Assembly (NCBI RefSeq): GCF_001426665.1 | Contig: NZ_LMEY01000001.1 | Location: forward strand, 1,205,179-1,269,178 | From: Rhizobium sp. Root1334 | Lineage (GTDB): Bacteria; Pseudomonadota; Alphaproteobacteria; Rhizobiales; Rhizobiaceae | Reading direction: 5' to 3' | DNA: 64,000 nt | In this document: piece by piece, positions 44,826 to 54,129 of the stretch | Numbering within the stretch: the stretch's first letter is position 1 | How the letters are laid out: every line of letters starts with the position of its first letter | Translations under genes and position numbers: made by a program | Notes under the pieces: generated by a model | The model's database searches: none | Told to the model about the DNA's origin: nothing | The model's input: the letters and a program-made list of their open reading frames with translations, nothing else

Positions 44826-44984
44826 AAACACGCCGCTCCAATCTTAACCGAAATCCGCCAGCGATCTGGCCAATTGCAATATGTGCCGCGCCGGAGTATT
44901 TCTGCGCGGTTTCAGTCCCGCTGTGATCGCGTGGAATGAAACCATATATTTGTTCTGTCTCTCCGGCAGCATATTGGGTGGTTT

Positions 44985-46205
44985 ATGGCGCGTGCCTTTC
45001 TGTTCGTACTAGATTCCTTCGGCATTGGCGGGGCGCCGGACGCGGTCGAATTTGGTGACGATGGCGCCGATACGCTCGGCCATATCGCCGAGTTCTGCGC
45101 GGCTGGCGCCGGTGACCGCGAGGGCCTGCGCGAAGGGCCACTGACGCTCCCCAACATGTCGGCGCTCGGCCTGCTGCATGCGGCAAAGCTCGCCAACAAA
45201 CGCCTGCCTGCCGGCATGCCGTTGCCGGAGCGCGTGTTCGGACTTTACGGTGCTGCAAGCGAAGTCTCGCGCGGCAAGGATACGCCCTCCGGCCACTGGG
45301 AAATTGCCGGGACACCGGTGAGATTCGACTGGGGGTATTTCCCCGCCGAAGGTGACGCCTTCCCGGTCGAACTGGTCGAAGCGATCTGCCGCGAAGGCGG
45401 TGTCCCCAGTATTCTCGGCAATTGCCATGCCTCCGGCACCGACATCATCGAGCGATATGGCGAAGAGCATATGCGGACCGGCAAGCCGATCTGCTACACT
45501 TCGTCGGATTCCGTCTTCCAGATCGCCGCGCACGAACACTCCTTCGGCCTCGAACGGCTCCTGGAATTCTGCCAGGTCGTGCGCCGGCTGCTCGACGATT
45601 ACAATATCGGCCGCGTCATAGCCCGGCCCTTCGTCGGCAGCACGCCAAAGGATTTCGTCCGCACCGGCAACCGCCGCGACTACTCCGTGCTGCCGCCCGA
45701 GCCGACCCTCCTCGATCGCCTGAAGGAAGCCGGGCGTACCGTGCACGCTGTCGGCAAGATCGCCGATATCTTCGCCCATCAGGGCATTGGCCGCACGATC
45801 AAGGCCAATGGCAATATGGAGCTGTTCGAGGCGACACTGAAAGCCATGGATGAAGCTGAGGACGGCGATCTGGTTTTCACCAATTTCGTCGATTTCGACA
45901 TGCTCTACGGCCATCGCCGCGATGTGCCGGGTTATGCCGCCGCCCTTGAAGCCTTCGACCAGCGGCTGCCGGATCTGGACCGCAAGCTGAAACCCGGCGA
46001 CATCGTCATCCTGACCGCCGACCATGGTTGTGATCCGACCTGGCGCGGCACCGATCATACGCGTGAACGCGTGCCGATCCTCGTCTTCGGCCCCGGCATC
46101 CGCACCCGCTCGATCGGCGTTCTGCCGAGCTTTGCCGGGATTGGAGAGACGATCGCCAAACATCTGGGCCTTGCCCCGGGTCTGCATGGGAGAAGTTTTC
46201 TGTGA
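44985..46205 (+). CDS. deoB: Phosphopentomutase DeoB
   Basis: A 406-residue alkaline-phosphatase-superfamily enzyme converting (deoxy)ribose-1-phosphate to the 5-phosphate. The N-terminal metal motif is [25 protein letters not shown] follows, the phosphorylation segment is KDTPSGHWE, and the C-terminal metal ligands are in [22 protein letters not shown]. It feeds DeoC and ribose-5-phosphate metabolism. Its TGA overlaps the GTG of add (GTGA). Confidence 0.97.
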   Translation: MARAFLFVLDSFGIGGAPDAVEFGDDGADTLGHIAEFCAAGAGDREGLREGPLTLPNMSALGLLHAAKLANKRLPAGMPLPERVFGLYGAASEVSRGKDTPSGHWEIAGTPVRFDWGYFPAEGDAFPVELVEAICREGGVPSILGNCHASGTDIIERYGEEHMRTGKPICYTSSDSVFQIAAHEHSFGLERLLEFCQVVRRLLDDYNIGRVIARPFVGSTPKDFVRTGNRRDYSVLPPEPTLLDRLKEAGRTVHAVGKIADIFAHQGIGRTIKANGNMELFEATLKAMDEAEDGDLVFTNFVDFDMLYGHRRDVPGYAAALEAFDQRLPDLDRKLKPGDIVILTADHGCDPTWRGTDHTRERVPILVFGPGIRTRSIGVLPSFAGIGETIAKHLGLAPGLHGRSFL

Positions 46206-47170
46206 CCGCATATCTGAAGAAGGCCGAACTGCATTGCCATATCGAAGGCGCCGCGCAGCCGGCACTCGCTTTGATCATGGCGAAAAAATACAATGTCGAC
46301 ATCAGCGGCATCATCAAGGACGGGGCCTATGTCTGGGCCAATTTCAGCGAATTCCTGAAATGCTATGACGCCGTTGCCGAACTTTTCCGCACGGAAGAGG
46401 ATTATGCGCTTCTGGCCGAGACCTATCTGACCGAGCTTGCACAGGCGGGCACGATCTACAGCGAGATCATCGTTTCGCCCGATCACGGCAACACGATCGG
46501 CATCGGCAGCGATGCCTATATCCGCGGGCTTGCCGCCGGTATTGCCGCAGCCAAGGAAAAGACAGGCATCGAAGGCCGGATGATCATCACCATCATCCGC
46601 CACATGGGGCCGGAGGCCGCCGAGCGGACAGCGCTCTATGCGGCCAAGCGCGAACATCCGCTAGTCACCGGCTTCAACCTCGCCGGCGACGAGCGCATGC
46701 ACACGGTCGCCGATTTCTCTCGCGCCTTCGATATTGCCCGAGATTGCGGTCTCGGCCTGACCATTCATGCCGGCGAAATGGCGGGCGCCTTCAGCGTGCG
46801 CGATGCGCTCGATCATGTCCGCCCATCGCGCATCAGCCACGGCGTCCGCGCCATCGAGGATGCAGATTTGGTCAGGCGGATCGCAGACGAAGGCGTGGTG
46901 CTGGAGACCTGCCCGGGCTCCAACGTGTCGCTGCAGGTCTTCCCGGATTTTGCCGCGCATCCGTTGCGCGCACTTCATGAGGCCGGATGCCGGGTGACGC
47001 TCAACTCCGACGACCCGCCGTTTTTCCATACATCGCTGAAGCAGGAATACGAGATCGCCTCGCAGGTGATGAGCTTTAGCGACGAGCAGATCAATGGCAT
47101 GACCCGCACGGCGATCGAGGCGGCTTTTGTCGATGAGCCGACACGCGCGCGTCTCCTGGCTTCTCTTTAA
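46202..47170 (+). CDS. add: Adenosine deaminase
   Basis: A 322-residue TIM-barrel zinc enzyme that converts (deoxy)adenosine to (deoxy)inosine. Zinc ligands lie in [11 protein letters not shown], the acid/base in [18 protein letters not shown], and LNSDDPPFF supplies the last aspartate. The start is GTG 46202, overlapping the deoB stop and implying coupled translation. Confidence 0.95.
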   Translation: MTAYLKKAELHCHIEGAAQPALALIMAKKYNVDISGIIKDGAYVWANFSEFLKCYDAVAELFRTEEDYALLAETYLTELAQAGTIYSEIIVSPDHGNTIGIGSDAYIRGLAAGIAAAKEKTGIEGRMIITIIRHMGPEAAERTALYAAKREHPLVTGFNLAGDERMHTVADFSRAFDIARDCGLGLTIHAGEMAGAFSVRDALDHVRPSRISHGVRAIEDADLVRRIADEGVVLETCPGSNVSLQVFPDFAAHPLRALHEAGCRVTLNSDDPPFFHTSLKQEYEIASQVMSFSDEQINGMTRTAIEAAFVDEPTRARLLASL

Positions 47171-47298
47171 AGCCCCGCGCCGCTCTTTGGACCGCTCGGG
47201 CTGGGGATGACGCCGTAAAGCGCCGTTCTGGCCTTGCGGCGTCTCGCCTTTCCGTGAAAAAAGGATTTAAAATCCAGATCCCGCAGGAGGGCTTGGCC

Positions 47299-47928
47299 AT
47301 GGACGGCGTTACAGTCATCAATCACCCGCTTGTGCAGCACAAGCTGACCATCATGCGCAAGAAGGAAACCTCGACAGCGGGGTTCCGCCGCTTGCTGCGC
47401 GAAATATCCACGTTGCTCTGCTACGAGGTTACCCGCGACCTCGAGCTGACGATGGAAACCATCGAAACGCCGATGCAGACCATCCAGGCGCCGGTTCTCG
47501 AAGGTAAGAAGCTGGTTTTTGCGTCCATCCTGCGCGCCGGAAACGGCCTGCTCGAAGGCATGCTGGAACTGGTCCCCTCCGCCCGCGTCTCGCATGTCGG
47601 CGTCTACCGCGATCATGAAACGCTGGAAGCGGTCGAATATTACTTCAAGGCGCCGGAAGCGATGTCCGAACGTCTGGTGATCGTCGTCGATCCGATGCTG
47701 GCGACAGGCAACTCGTCGATTGCAGCCATCGACAAGCTGAAGGAGCGCGGCGCGAAAAACCTGCGGTTCCTCTGCCTGCTGGCGGCCCCTGAAGGCATCA
47801 AGAATTTCCAGACCGCGCACCCGGATGTGCCGATCTTCACCGCGTCGATCGACAGCCACCTCAACGAGCAGGGCTATATCGTGCCGGGTCTCGGTGATGC
47901 CGGTGACCGGATGTACGGCACGAAGTAA
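47299..47928 (+). CDS. upp: Uracil phosphoribosyltransferase
   Basis: A 209-residue enzyme, exactly the usual length, making UMP from uracil and PRPP. The PRPP loop is [16 protein letters not shown] and the uracil-binding end is [21 protein letters not shown] 47299 follows AGGAGG; an in-frame extension to 47254 is not needed. It is third in the deoB-add-upp series (128 bp after add), and a strong terminator follows. Confidence 0.97.
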   Translation: MDGVTVINHPLVQHKLTIMRKKETSTAGFRRLLREISTLLCYEVTRDLELTMETIETPMQTIQAPVLEGKKLVFASILRAGNGLLEGMLELVPSARVSHVGVYRDHETLEAVEYYFKAPEAMSERLVIVVDPMLATGNSSIAAIDKLKERGAKNLRFLCLLAAPEGIKNFQTAHPDVPIFTASIDSHLNEQGYIVPGLGDAGDRMYGTK

Positions 47929-48018
47929 GCCAAACGGCCGGTCTGACACAAACTCGGCAGACGGCAGGGCTGACCGGGCATTGCGGATTCCTTAACCAGA
48001 TTCAAAACTCGACAGGCG

Positions 48019-48044
48019 GCCGCCGGAAAACCCGGCGGCTTTTT
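48019..48044 (+). terminator. Rho-independent terminator after upp
   Basis: GCCGCCGG-AAAAC-CCGGCGGC followed by TTTTT: an 8-bp perfect stem and U-run, 90 bp after the upp stop. Confidence 0.85.
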
Positions 48045-48105
48045 GCATCCTGTTAGCGAGCTTCGTGCTTAGCTGTGGAGAGGTTTCACTTACGGGGGTC
48101 GATCG

Positions 48106-48621
48106 ATGCTGGTTCGTATGGCTGTCTTTGCAGGAGGCATCGCTGCCGCCGCCATGATAGTGCCGAACCTTGCCACGTCCTATCTCGATCGACCGCAAAC
48201 CGGCACCGCCGTTAAACCGGCCCAGGTAAGCCCGGCGAAGTATGCCGGTGGCAAAGGTGTGATCCTGCAGCCGGGTCCCGGCGGGCATTTTTCAGGAACA
48301 TTCACCATCAATGGCCGCAAGGCGGACGGACTGGTCGATACGGGCGCCAGCGTCGTTGCCATCAATGTATCGACGGCACGGAGGCTGGGCGTCTCCACAG
48401 CTTCATTGTCCTTTGACGCCAGGGTTAATACCGCCAATGGCATCGTCAAGGCTGCCGTCGTCATGCTGGATCGTGTCGAGATCGGCACGATTGCGGTCAA
48501 GGACGTCCAGGCGATGGTCCTGCCCGACAAATCGCTGTCAGGCATGCTGGTGGGCATGAGTTTTCTTACCAAGCTCTCGTCCTACAAGGTCGAGGACGGT
48601 GCGCTGCACCTTACCCGCTGA
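48106..48621 (+). CDS. Retropepsin-like aspartic protease, membrane-anchored (TIGR02281 type)
   Basis: A 171-residue protein with one N-terminal hydrophobic segment (MAVFAGGIAAAAMIV) and a single-domain clan AA protease: GTFTINGRKADGLVDTGASVVAINVSTARRLGV holds the DTGA catalytic triad, and the second conserved part is LSGMLVGMSFLTKLSSYKVEDG. It would dimerise to be active, probably facing the periplasm. Substrate unknown. It converges on deoA with an 11-bp overlap and is not obviously part of nucleoside metabolism. Confidence 0.88.
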   Translation: MLVRMAVFAGGIAAAAMIVPNLATSYLDRPQTGTAVKPAQVSPAKYAGGKGVILQPGPGGHFSGTFTINGRKADGLVDTGASVVAINVSTARRLGVSTASLSFDARVNTANGIVKAAVVMLDRVEIGTIAVKDVQAMVLPDKSLSGMLVGMSFLTKLSSYKVEDGALHLTR

Positions 48622-49924
48622 TCTTGGAAACAATCACCGGCCGTTCCGGCAACGCGTCGCTGCCGATCCTGTAGATCTCCTGTAGCCGGGCACGCGCCTT
48701 CAATGCCTGATCTTCGCTGGCCGCATGAACAAAGGCGAAAGGTTCACGCTTCTCAACCCTTGTCCCAAGCGGTTTCAAGCCGCTGAAACCGACACGATGA
48801 TCGACCGCCTCGTCCGGCCGTGTCCGGCCTCCCCCGAGTGCAATGACCTCCATCCCGACATCGCGGGCATTGCAGGATTGAAGATACCCCTCAATTGGCG
48901 CTTCGACGGGCAGAATGACCGGCGCTTTCACCAGGTAAGCATGCGGCCGGCCGATGAAATCAGCCGGACCGCCGAGCAAGTGAACCATTTGGCCAAACCG
49001 CTCCAGCGCTGCACCGGTGCCCAGCGCCTGGCGAGCAAGATCAGTGCCCTCTGCGGGACTGGCCGCGAAACCGGATGTCATCAGCATCTCCGCCGCGAAG
49101 GCCATCACCACCGCCTCAAGGCGGGTCCCGGCTTTTTCGCCGCGCAGGAAGGCGACGCAATTTTCGATTTCCACCGCGTTTCCAGCGGCATCGGCCAGGG
49201 GTTCGTTCATATCGGTGATCAGCGCCGTCGTCTTGACGCCAGCGCCATTGGCGACACCCACCAGCGAGCGGGCCAGCGTCTCCGCCTCCTCCTGCCCGAC
49301 CATGAAGGCGCCATTGCCGATCTTGACGTCCAGCACCAGCGACTGCAGTCCCGCTGCCAGCTTCTTTGACAGTATGGAGGCGGTGATCAGCGGCACGGAA
49401 TCAACCGTCGCCGTTACATCGCGGATGGCGTAGAGCCGCCGGTCGGCCGGTGCCAGATCGGCCGTCTGGCCGATGATGGCGCAACCGGCCTGCTGAACGG
49501 TCCGGCGGAAAAGTGCTTCCGAGGGCTTGATATCGTAGCCCGAAATCGATTCCAGCTTGTCGAGCGTGCCGCCGGTATGGCCAAGGCCGCGCCCGGAAAT
49601 CATCGGCACGGCCAGTCCGCAGGCGGCGACGATCGGTGCCAGCATCAGCGATACGTTATCGCCAACACCACCTGTCGAGTGTTTGTCGGCAACCGGCCGG
49701 CCGATATCGACCCAGGACAGCACGTCGCCGCTGTCGCGCATGGCAAGGGTCAGCGCCACCGTTTCCTCAAGGTTCATGCCGGAGAACCAGGTGGCCATGG
49801 CAAAGGCCGCTACCTGTCCTTCGGAGATCGATCCGTTCGTGAGGCCACGGATAAAACCGGCGATATCGGCTTTGTCGAGCGTCTCGCCGTTCCGCTTTCG
49901 CCGTATGACCTCCTGCGGGATCAT
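48611..49924 (-). CDS. deoA: Thymidine phosphorylase DeoA
   Basis: A 437-residue class II pyrimidine nucleoside phosphorylase splitting thymidine and deoxyuridine to base and deoxyribose-1-phosphate. It has KHSTGGVGDNVSLMLAPIVAACG (phosphate site) and MISGRGLGHTGGTLDKLESISGY. ATG 49924 lies 2 bp after the deoC stop, indicating coupled translation. It is the last gene of the minus-strand series. Confidence 0.97.
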   Translation of the reverse strand: MIPQEVIRRKRNGETLDKADIAGFIRGLTNGSISEGQVAAFAMATWFSGMNLEETVALTLAMRDSGDVLSWVDIGRPVADKHSTGGVGDNVSLMLAPIVAACGLAVPMISGRGLGHTGGTLDKLESISGYDIKPSEALFRRTVQQAGCAIIGQTADLAPADRRLYAIRDVTATVDSVPLITASILSKKLAAGLQSLVLDVKIGNGAFMVGQEEAETLARSLVGVANGAGVKTTALITDMNEPLADAAGNAVEIENCVAFLRGEKAGTRLEAVVMAFAAEMLMTSGFAASPAEGTDLARQALGTGAALERFGQMVHLLGGPADFIGRPHAYLVKAPVILPVEAPIEGYLQSCNARDVGMEVIALGGGRTRPDEAVDHRVGFSGLKPLGTRVEKREPFAFVHAASEDQALKARARLQEIYRIGSDALPERPVIVSKISG

Positions 49925-49926
49925 GA

Positions 49927-50703
49927 TCAATAGGCCGTCGCGCCGGCCACCGGCTCGCGACCGTCCAGTACCGAGAGGATATCACCGAGCAGGCCGGAGG
50001 CACCGAAGCGGAACGTCGAGGGCATCGGCCAGTCCGGGCTGTGAATCGTCGCAGCAAGATTGAGGTAGAGGCGGGCATCGCCAACGGTGCGAACCCCACC
50101 GGCCGGCTTGAAGCCAACCTTGCGGCCGCTTTCGCGGATGCAGGTGAGCATGATATCCGCCGCCTCGAGCGTTGCGTTGACAGCAACCTTGCCGGTCGAT
50201 GTCTTGATGAAATCAGCGCCCTCCTGGATGGCGATATGGGATGCGTTGCGGATCAGACCGCGATCCTTCAACTCGCCGGTTTCAAGGATAGTCTTGAGCA
50301 CGACAGGCGCCGGGCAAGCTTTCCGCACGGCGGATATCATCGTGCGGACGGCCTGTTCGTCGCCCGCCATGAAGGCGCGGTAGGGGATGACCAGATCGAT
50401 CTCGTCGGCGCCATCGGCAATCGCCTGCTGCGTTTCGGCGACAACGGTTTCGACAGGCAATTCACCCGAAGGGAAATTGACGACCGTTGCGATCTTAACA
50501 GCGCTGCTGGACCCAAGAATTTCTCGCGCCTGGGCAACAAAGCGCGGCCAGATGCAGATTGCTGCCGTATGTCCATGCGGCGTACGGGCAGAGGCGCAGA
50601 GCTTTTCAATCGCCTCGGGTGTGCAGTCGTCCGTCAGGTCGGTGAGATCCAACAGGGACAGCGCTAGTGCGGCTATCTGGCGATTGGAAGCTTCAAGCAT
50701 CAT
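49927..50703 (-). CDS. deoC: Deoxyribose-phosphate aldolase DeoC
   Basis: A 258-residue class I aldolase that cleaves deoxyribose-5-phosphate to acetaldehyde and glyceraldehyde-3-phosphate. The DEIDLVIPY segment and the Schiff-base lysine in ADFIKTSTGKVAVNAT are visible, with GFKPAGGVRTVGDA near the C-terminus. Two adjacent ATGs (50703 and 50700) can serve as start. It is separated from the upstream phosphorylase by 134 bp that holds a CGCGCAA/TTGCGCG hairpin (50789-50809) without a U-run. Confidence 0.96.
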   Translation of the reverse strand: MMLEASNRQIAALALSLLDLTDLTDDCTPEAIEKLCASARTPHGHTAAICIWPRFVAQAREILGSSSAVKIATVVNFPSGELPVETVVAETQQAIADGADEIDLVIPYRAFMAGDEQAVRTMISAVRKACPAPVVLKTILETGELKDRGLIRNASHIAIQEGADFIKTSTGKVAVNATLEAADIMLTCIRESGRKVGFKPAGGVRTVGDARLYLNLAATIHSPDWPMPSTFRFGASGLLGDILSVLDGREPVAGATAY

Positions 50704-50837
50704 GGTGTCCGTCCATTTCTAGATCGCGATCAATCGTGAGCGGAGCTGCGACCGGTCACGAATGGTTGTTCTATACGCTTGAGACGGCCGCGCAAACCCG
50801 TCTTGCGCGCCACTGCAACTGTGAAAGCCTGGTCAGG

Positions 50838-51629
50838 CTAAGCGGAGATCATTTCCGCAAGGATTGAAGCCAGCCGTTTGCCGCCGATGGGGGCCATGTC
50901 CTTGGTCTCGTGATGGCTGAGTTCGCCGCCCGTCATGCCCGCTCCGAAATTGGTGATAACCGAGGCGGCTGCAACCTTCAGACCGAAAAACCGGGCAAGA
51001 ATGACTTCCGGTACGGTCGACATGCCGACGGCATCCGCACCAAGAATACGGGCCATGCGGATTTCGGCCGGCGTTTCGAAATTGGGGCCGGAAAACCACA
51101 TATAAACCCCTGAGCCCAACGGAATATCCAGTTTGATCGCCGCAGCGCGCATGCGCTCGACAAGGCCCGGATCGTAAGCCGACGTGAGGCCGACGAAGCG
51201 ATCATCGCTGTCGATACCAATCAGCGGGCTGGTGCCGGAGAAATTGATATGGTCGGTGATCTGCATCACCGAGCCCGGCGGCAAGTCTTCCCGCAGAGAT
51301 CCGGCCGAATTGGTGAGGATCAACGTTTCGACGCCGAGCGCCTTCAATGTCTCGATCGGCGTGCGCATCGCATTGGCATCGCCACGCTCGTAGAAATGCA
51401 CCCGGCCTGAGAGGACGATAACCGGAACGCCGCCGATCCTGCCAGCAACCAGCTCGCCGGCATGGCCCGATACGGCGCTGATCGGAAAGCCCGGTATATC
51501 GGCATAGGATATCCGCACGGGATCCGTGACCGCATCAACCAGCGATCCAAGGCCCGAGCCGAGCACGATGCCGTAGCGTGGCGACAGGCCGGCAAGCCTG
51601 GCCTTCAGCATATCTGCAGCGGCCGTCAT
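50838..51629 (-). CDS. Purine-nucleoside phosphorylase (trimeric, class I)
   Basis: A 263-residue enzyme of the trimeric PNP family. The phosphate site is GIVLGSGLGSLVD and VSGHAGELVAGRIGG; LTNSAGSL, YMWFSGPNFETPAEIR and GMSTVPEVILARFFG are family blocks, and the asparagine of SVITNFGAG is the purine-contacting residue. It handles inosine/guanosine and deoxy forms made by add. ATG 51629 overlaps the cdd stop (ATGA). Confidence 0.94.
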   Translation of the reverse strand: MTAAADMLKARLAGLSPRYGIVLGSGLGSLVDAVTDPVRISYADIPGFPISAVSGHAGELVAGRIGGVPVIVLSGRVHFYERGDANAMRTPIETLKALGVETLILTNSAGSLREDLPPGSVMQITDHINFSGTSPLIGIDSDDRFVGLTSAYDPGLVERMRAAAIKLDIPLGSGVYMWFSGPNFETPAEIRMARILGADAVGMSTVPEVILARFFGLKVAAASVITNFGAGMTGGELSHHETKDMAPIGGKRLASILAEMISA

Positions 51630-52018
51630 CCAAAAACCTCGGTCTCGAAGGAGTGCGGCAGAAGATCCGACATCGACAAGGTCTTCTTCACACCCGTTTC
51701 ATCGCAAAGGAAAATAAGGGTGCTGGCCCCGGAAAACTCCGCAAGCCGCTGGCGGCAGCCGCCGCAGGGGGGGCAAAGTGCCAGCTTCTCGGCGATGACA
51801 GCGACTTCGACGATCTTGCGCTGTCCGGCCATCACCATGTGGCTGATCGCAGTCGTCTCGGCGCACCAGCCCTCCGGAAAGGACAGGTTCTCGATATTGG
51901 CGCCGGTATAGATCCGGCCATCCTCGGCGCGGATGGCAGCGCCGACGGGGAACTTCGAATAGGGCGCATGGGCTTTTTCCATCGCCTCGCGGGCTGCCTC
52001 GAAAAGTTCGTTCTCCAT
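51626..52018 (-). CDS. cdd: Cytidine deaminase
   Basis: A 130-residue zinc enzyme, the usual length of the homotetrameric CDA class. The zinc motif is WCAETTAISHM (with catalytic glutamate) and CPPCGGCRQRLAEF; YSKFPVGAAI and GANIENLSFPEG bind the substrate. An in-frame extension of 150 codons upstream belongs to another gene's frame. It lies between the transporter permease (2-bp gap) and the purine phosphorylase. Confidence 0.96.
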   Translation of the reverse strand: MENELFEAAREAMEKAHAPYSKFPVGAAIRAEDGRIYTGANIENLSFPEGWCAETTAISHMVMAGQRKIVEVAVIAEKLALCPPCGGCRQRLAEFSGASTLIFLCDETGVKKTLSMSDLLPHSFETEVFG

Positions 52019-52020
52019 GG

Positions 52021-52992
52021 TCAGCGCTCCTTCACATAGGGTACACCACCTGCCTTGGGCGGGATGGCCTTGCCGATGAAACCGGCAAGCAGGATGACCG
52101 TGAGGATATAGGGCAGCGCCTGCATCAATTGTACCGGTACCTGACCGATCAACGGCAGCGGATTTCCCTGCAGGCGAATCGACAGCGCATCGAGGAAACC
52201 GAACAGCAGGCAGGCAAGCATGATGTTGACCGGCCGCCACTTGGCAAAGATCAGCGCCGCAAGCGCGATATAGCCCTTGCCCGCCGTCATACCCTTGACG
52301 AAGCCCGCACTCATCGCCAGCGACAGATAGGCCCCTGCGAAGCCGCAGAGAATGCCGCAGCAGATGACGGCGCGGTAGCGCAGCCAGATCACGGAAATAC
52401 CGGCAGTATCGACGGCACTCGGGTTTTCGCCGACGGCACGCAGGCGAAGGCCGAAGCGGGTGCGATAGAGCACCCACCAGCTGAACGGAACCAGGGCGAA
52501 GGCGACATAGGTCAGGATGAAATGGCCGGACAACAGTTCGGAATAGATCGGCCCAAGAAACGGCACGTCCCTGACCGCATCGGCAAACGGCAGTGTTATC
52601 GTCTGGAAGCGGGCATCGCCTGACAGTGCGGGTGTGCGGCCGCCCTGCCGGAACCAGGCTTCGCCGAGAATGACCGTGGACCCGGCAACGATGAAGTTGA
52701 TGGCGACGCCGGAAACGATCTGGCTGCCGCGCTGGGTGATCGAGGCATACCCATGCACCAATGACAACAGGACAGAGATGAGGACGGCGGCCATCAGGCC
52801 CATCATCACATTGCCGGTGACCGCAGCAACCGCACCGGCGGCAAAAGCGGCACCGAGCATCTTGCCTTCAAGGCCGATGTCGAACACCCCTGCCCGCTCG
52901 GTGAACAAGCCGGCCAGCGCCGCAAAGATCAAGGGTACGGAAACACGGATGGTCGATTCAAGGATCGCGATGATCGTGTGGAAAAAATCCAT
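52021..52992 (-). CDS. Nucleoside ABC transporter permease 2
   Basis: A 323-residue permease of the BPD_transp_2 (branched-chain/sugar) family with about eight to ten helices. GLFTERAGVFDIGLEGKMLGAAFAAGA near residue 25 and RAVGENPSAVDTAGISV are the family signatures. The fourth transporter component, the binding protein, lies at 56.2 kb. The position directly before cdd and the phosphorylase implies nucleoside import. Confidence 0.93.
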   Translation of the reverse strand: MDFFHTIIAILESTIRVSVPLIFAALAGLFTERAGVFDIGLEGKMLGAAFAAGAVAAVTGNVMMGLMAAVLISVLLSLVHGYASITQRGSQIVSGVAINFIVAGSTVILGEAWFRQGGRTPALSGDARFQTITLPFADAVRDVPFLGPIYSELLSGHFILTYVAFALVPFSWWVLYRTRFGLRLRAVGENPSAVDTAGISVIWLRYRAVICCGILCGFAGAYLSLAMSAGFVKGMTAGKGYIALAALIFAKWRPVNIMLACLLFGFLDALSIRLQGNPLPLIGQVPVQLMQALPYILTVILLAGFIGKAIPPKAGGVPYVKER

Positions 52993-52995
52993 GGC

Positions 52996-54129
52996 TCAGG
53001 CTCCCCTTGTCTGGGCTGCAACTGCGGAGCGGCGGCCGATACCGGCAAATGCTCGGCCGATGGCCGGGCGGAACATGTTTTCGAGCGCGCCGGCAAAGAG
53101 AATGACCAGGCCCTGGATGATGACGATCATGTCCCGCGAAATGGACGGCATTTCGAAGGCGATTTCGGCTCCGCCCTGATAAAGCATGCCGAACAGGACG
53201 GCTGCCGGAATGATCCCGGCCGGATGCGACCGGCCCATCAGCGCCACTGCGATGCCGACGAAGCCGGCGCCCTGCACGAAATCCAGCTGCATGCGATACT
53301 GCTCGCCCATGATCGGGTTCAGCGCCATCATACCGGCCAGACCACCCGAGATCATCATGACGATGACGGTGATGCGCGCCTCGCCAATGCCGGCATAGCG
53401 CGCCGCCGAGGGGCTATGGCCCATGGTGCGCATCTCGTAGCCGAGCTTGGTGCGCCAGATCAGCACCCAGACCCCGAACGCGGCCAGAAGCGCCAAAAGG
53501 AAGGAGACGTTGAACGGCGAATTGCCGAGATTGAGCCCGAAGATCGACATAAGCCAGTCCAGCTTCGGCAGCTGCCCGCCCGCCTCAAAAGTACGGGTCT
53601 GTGGCGCCATCTGGCCGAGAGGCTTCAGAACGCGGGTCAGCAGATAGACCATCAGGCTGGCGGCGATGAAATTGAACATGATGGTGGTAATAACCACGTG
53701 GCTGCCGCGCTTGGCCTGCAGCCAGCCGGGCAGGAAGGCCCACATGGCGCCAAAAGCGGCCGAACCGATGATCGCCAACGGAAAGACCACGAACCAGGGC
53801 ATGGTCTTGTCGAGCCAGAGGCAGGCAAGCGCCACGCCGATGCCGCCGATATAGGCCTGGCCTTCACTGCCGATATTGAACAGCCCGGCATGGAAGGCGA
53901 CTGCGACCGAGAGGCCGGTGAAGATGAAGGTCGTGGCATAATACAGCGTGAAGCCGATATATTCGCCGCGGCCGAAGGCGCCGTTGATCATATGGTAGGC
54001 GGCATTCAGCGGGTTTTCGCCGACCAGAAGCACGACGAGACCGGCCACCAGAAAGGCGACGACAAGGTTGATCAGCGGGATCAGGCCATATTCGGCCCAG
54101 GCCGGCAGTTTTGCGTATGGATTGCTCAT
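52996..54129 (-). CDS. Nucleoside ABC transporter permease 1
   Basis: A 377-residue permease of the same family, with FHAGLFNIGSEGQAYIGGIG and RTMGHSPSAARYAGIGEARITV as signatures. The N-terminal part has the extra periplasmic segment typical of the NupB-like partner. ATG 54129 overlaps the ATPase stop (ATGA), and a 3-bp gap leads to permease 2. Confidence 0.93.
   Translation of the reverse strand: MSNPYAKLPAWAEYGLIPLINLVVAFLVAGLVVLLVGENPLNAAYHMINGAFGRGEYIGFTLYYATTFIFTGLSVAVAFHAGLFNIGSEGQAYIGGIGVALACLWLDKTMPWFVVFPLAIIGSAAFGAMWAFLPGWLQAKRGSHVVITTIMFNFIAASLMVYLLTRVLKPLGQMAPQTRTFEAGGQLPKLDWLMSIFGLNLGNSPFNVSFLLALLAAFGVWVLIWRTKLGYEMRTMGHSPSAARYAGIGEARITVIVMMISGGLAGMMALNPIMGEQYRMQLDFVQGAGFVGIAVALMGRSHPAGIIPAAVLFGMLYQGGAEIAFEMPSISRDMIVIIQGLVILFAGALENMFRPAIGRAFAGIGRRSAVAAQTRGA

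Noticed and set aside
50789-50809. Hairpin CGCGCAA/TTGCGCG between the phosphorylase gene and deoC as a terminator
   Set aside because: It has a 7-bp stem but no U-run on either strand, so termination is not supported.
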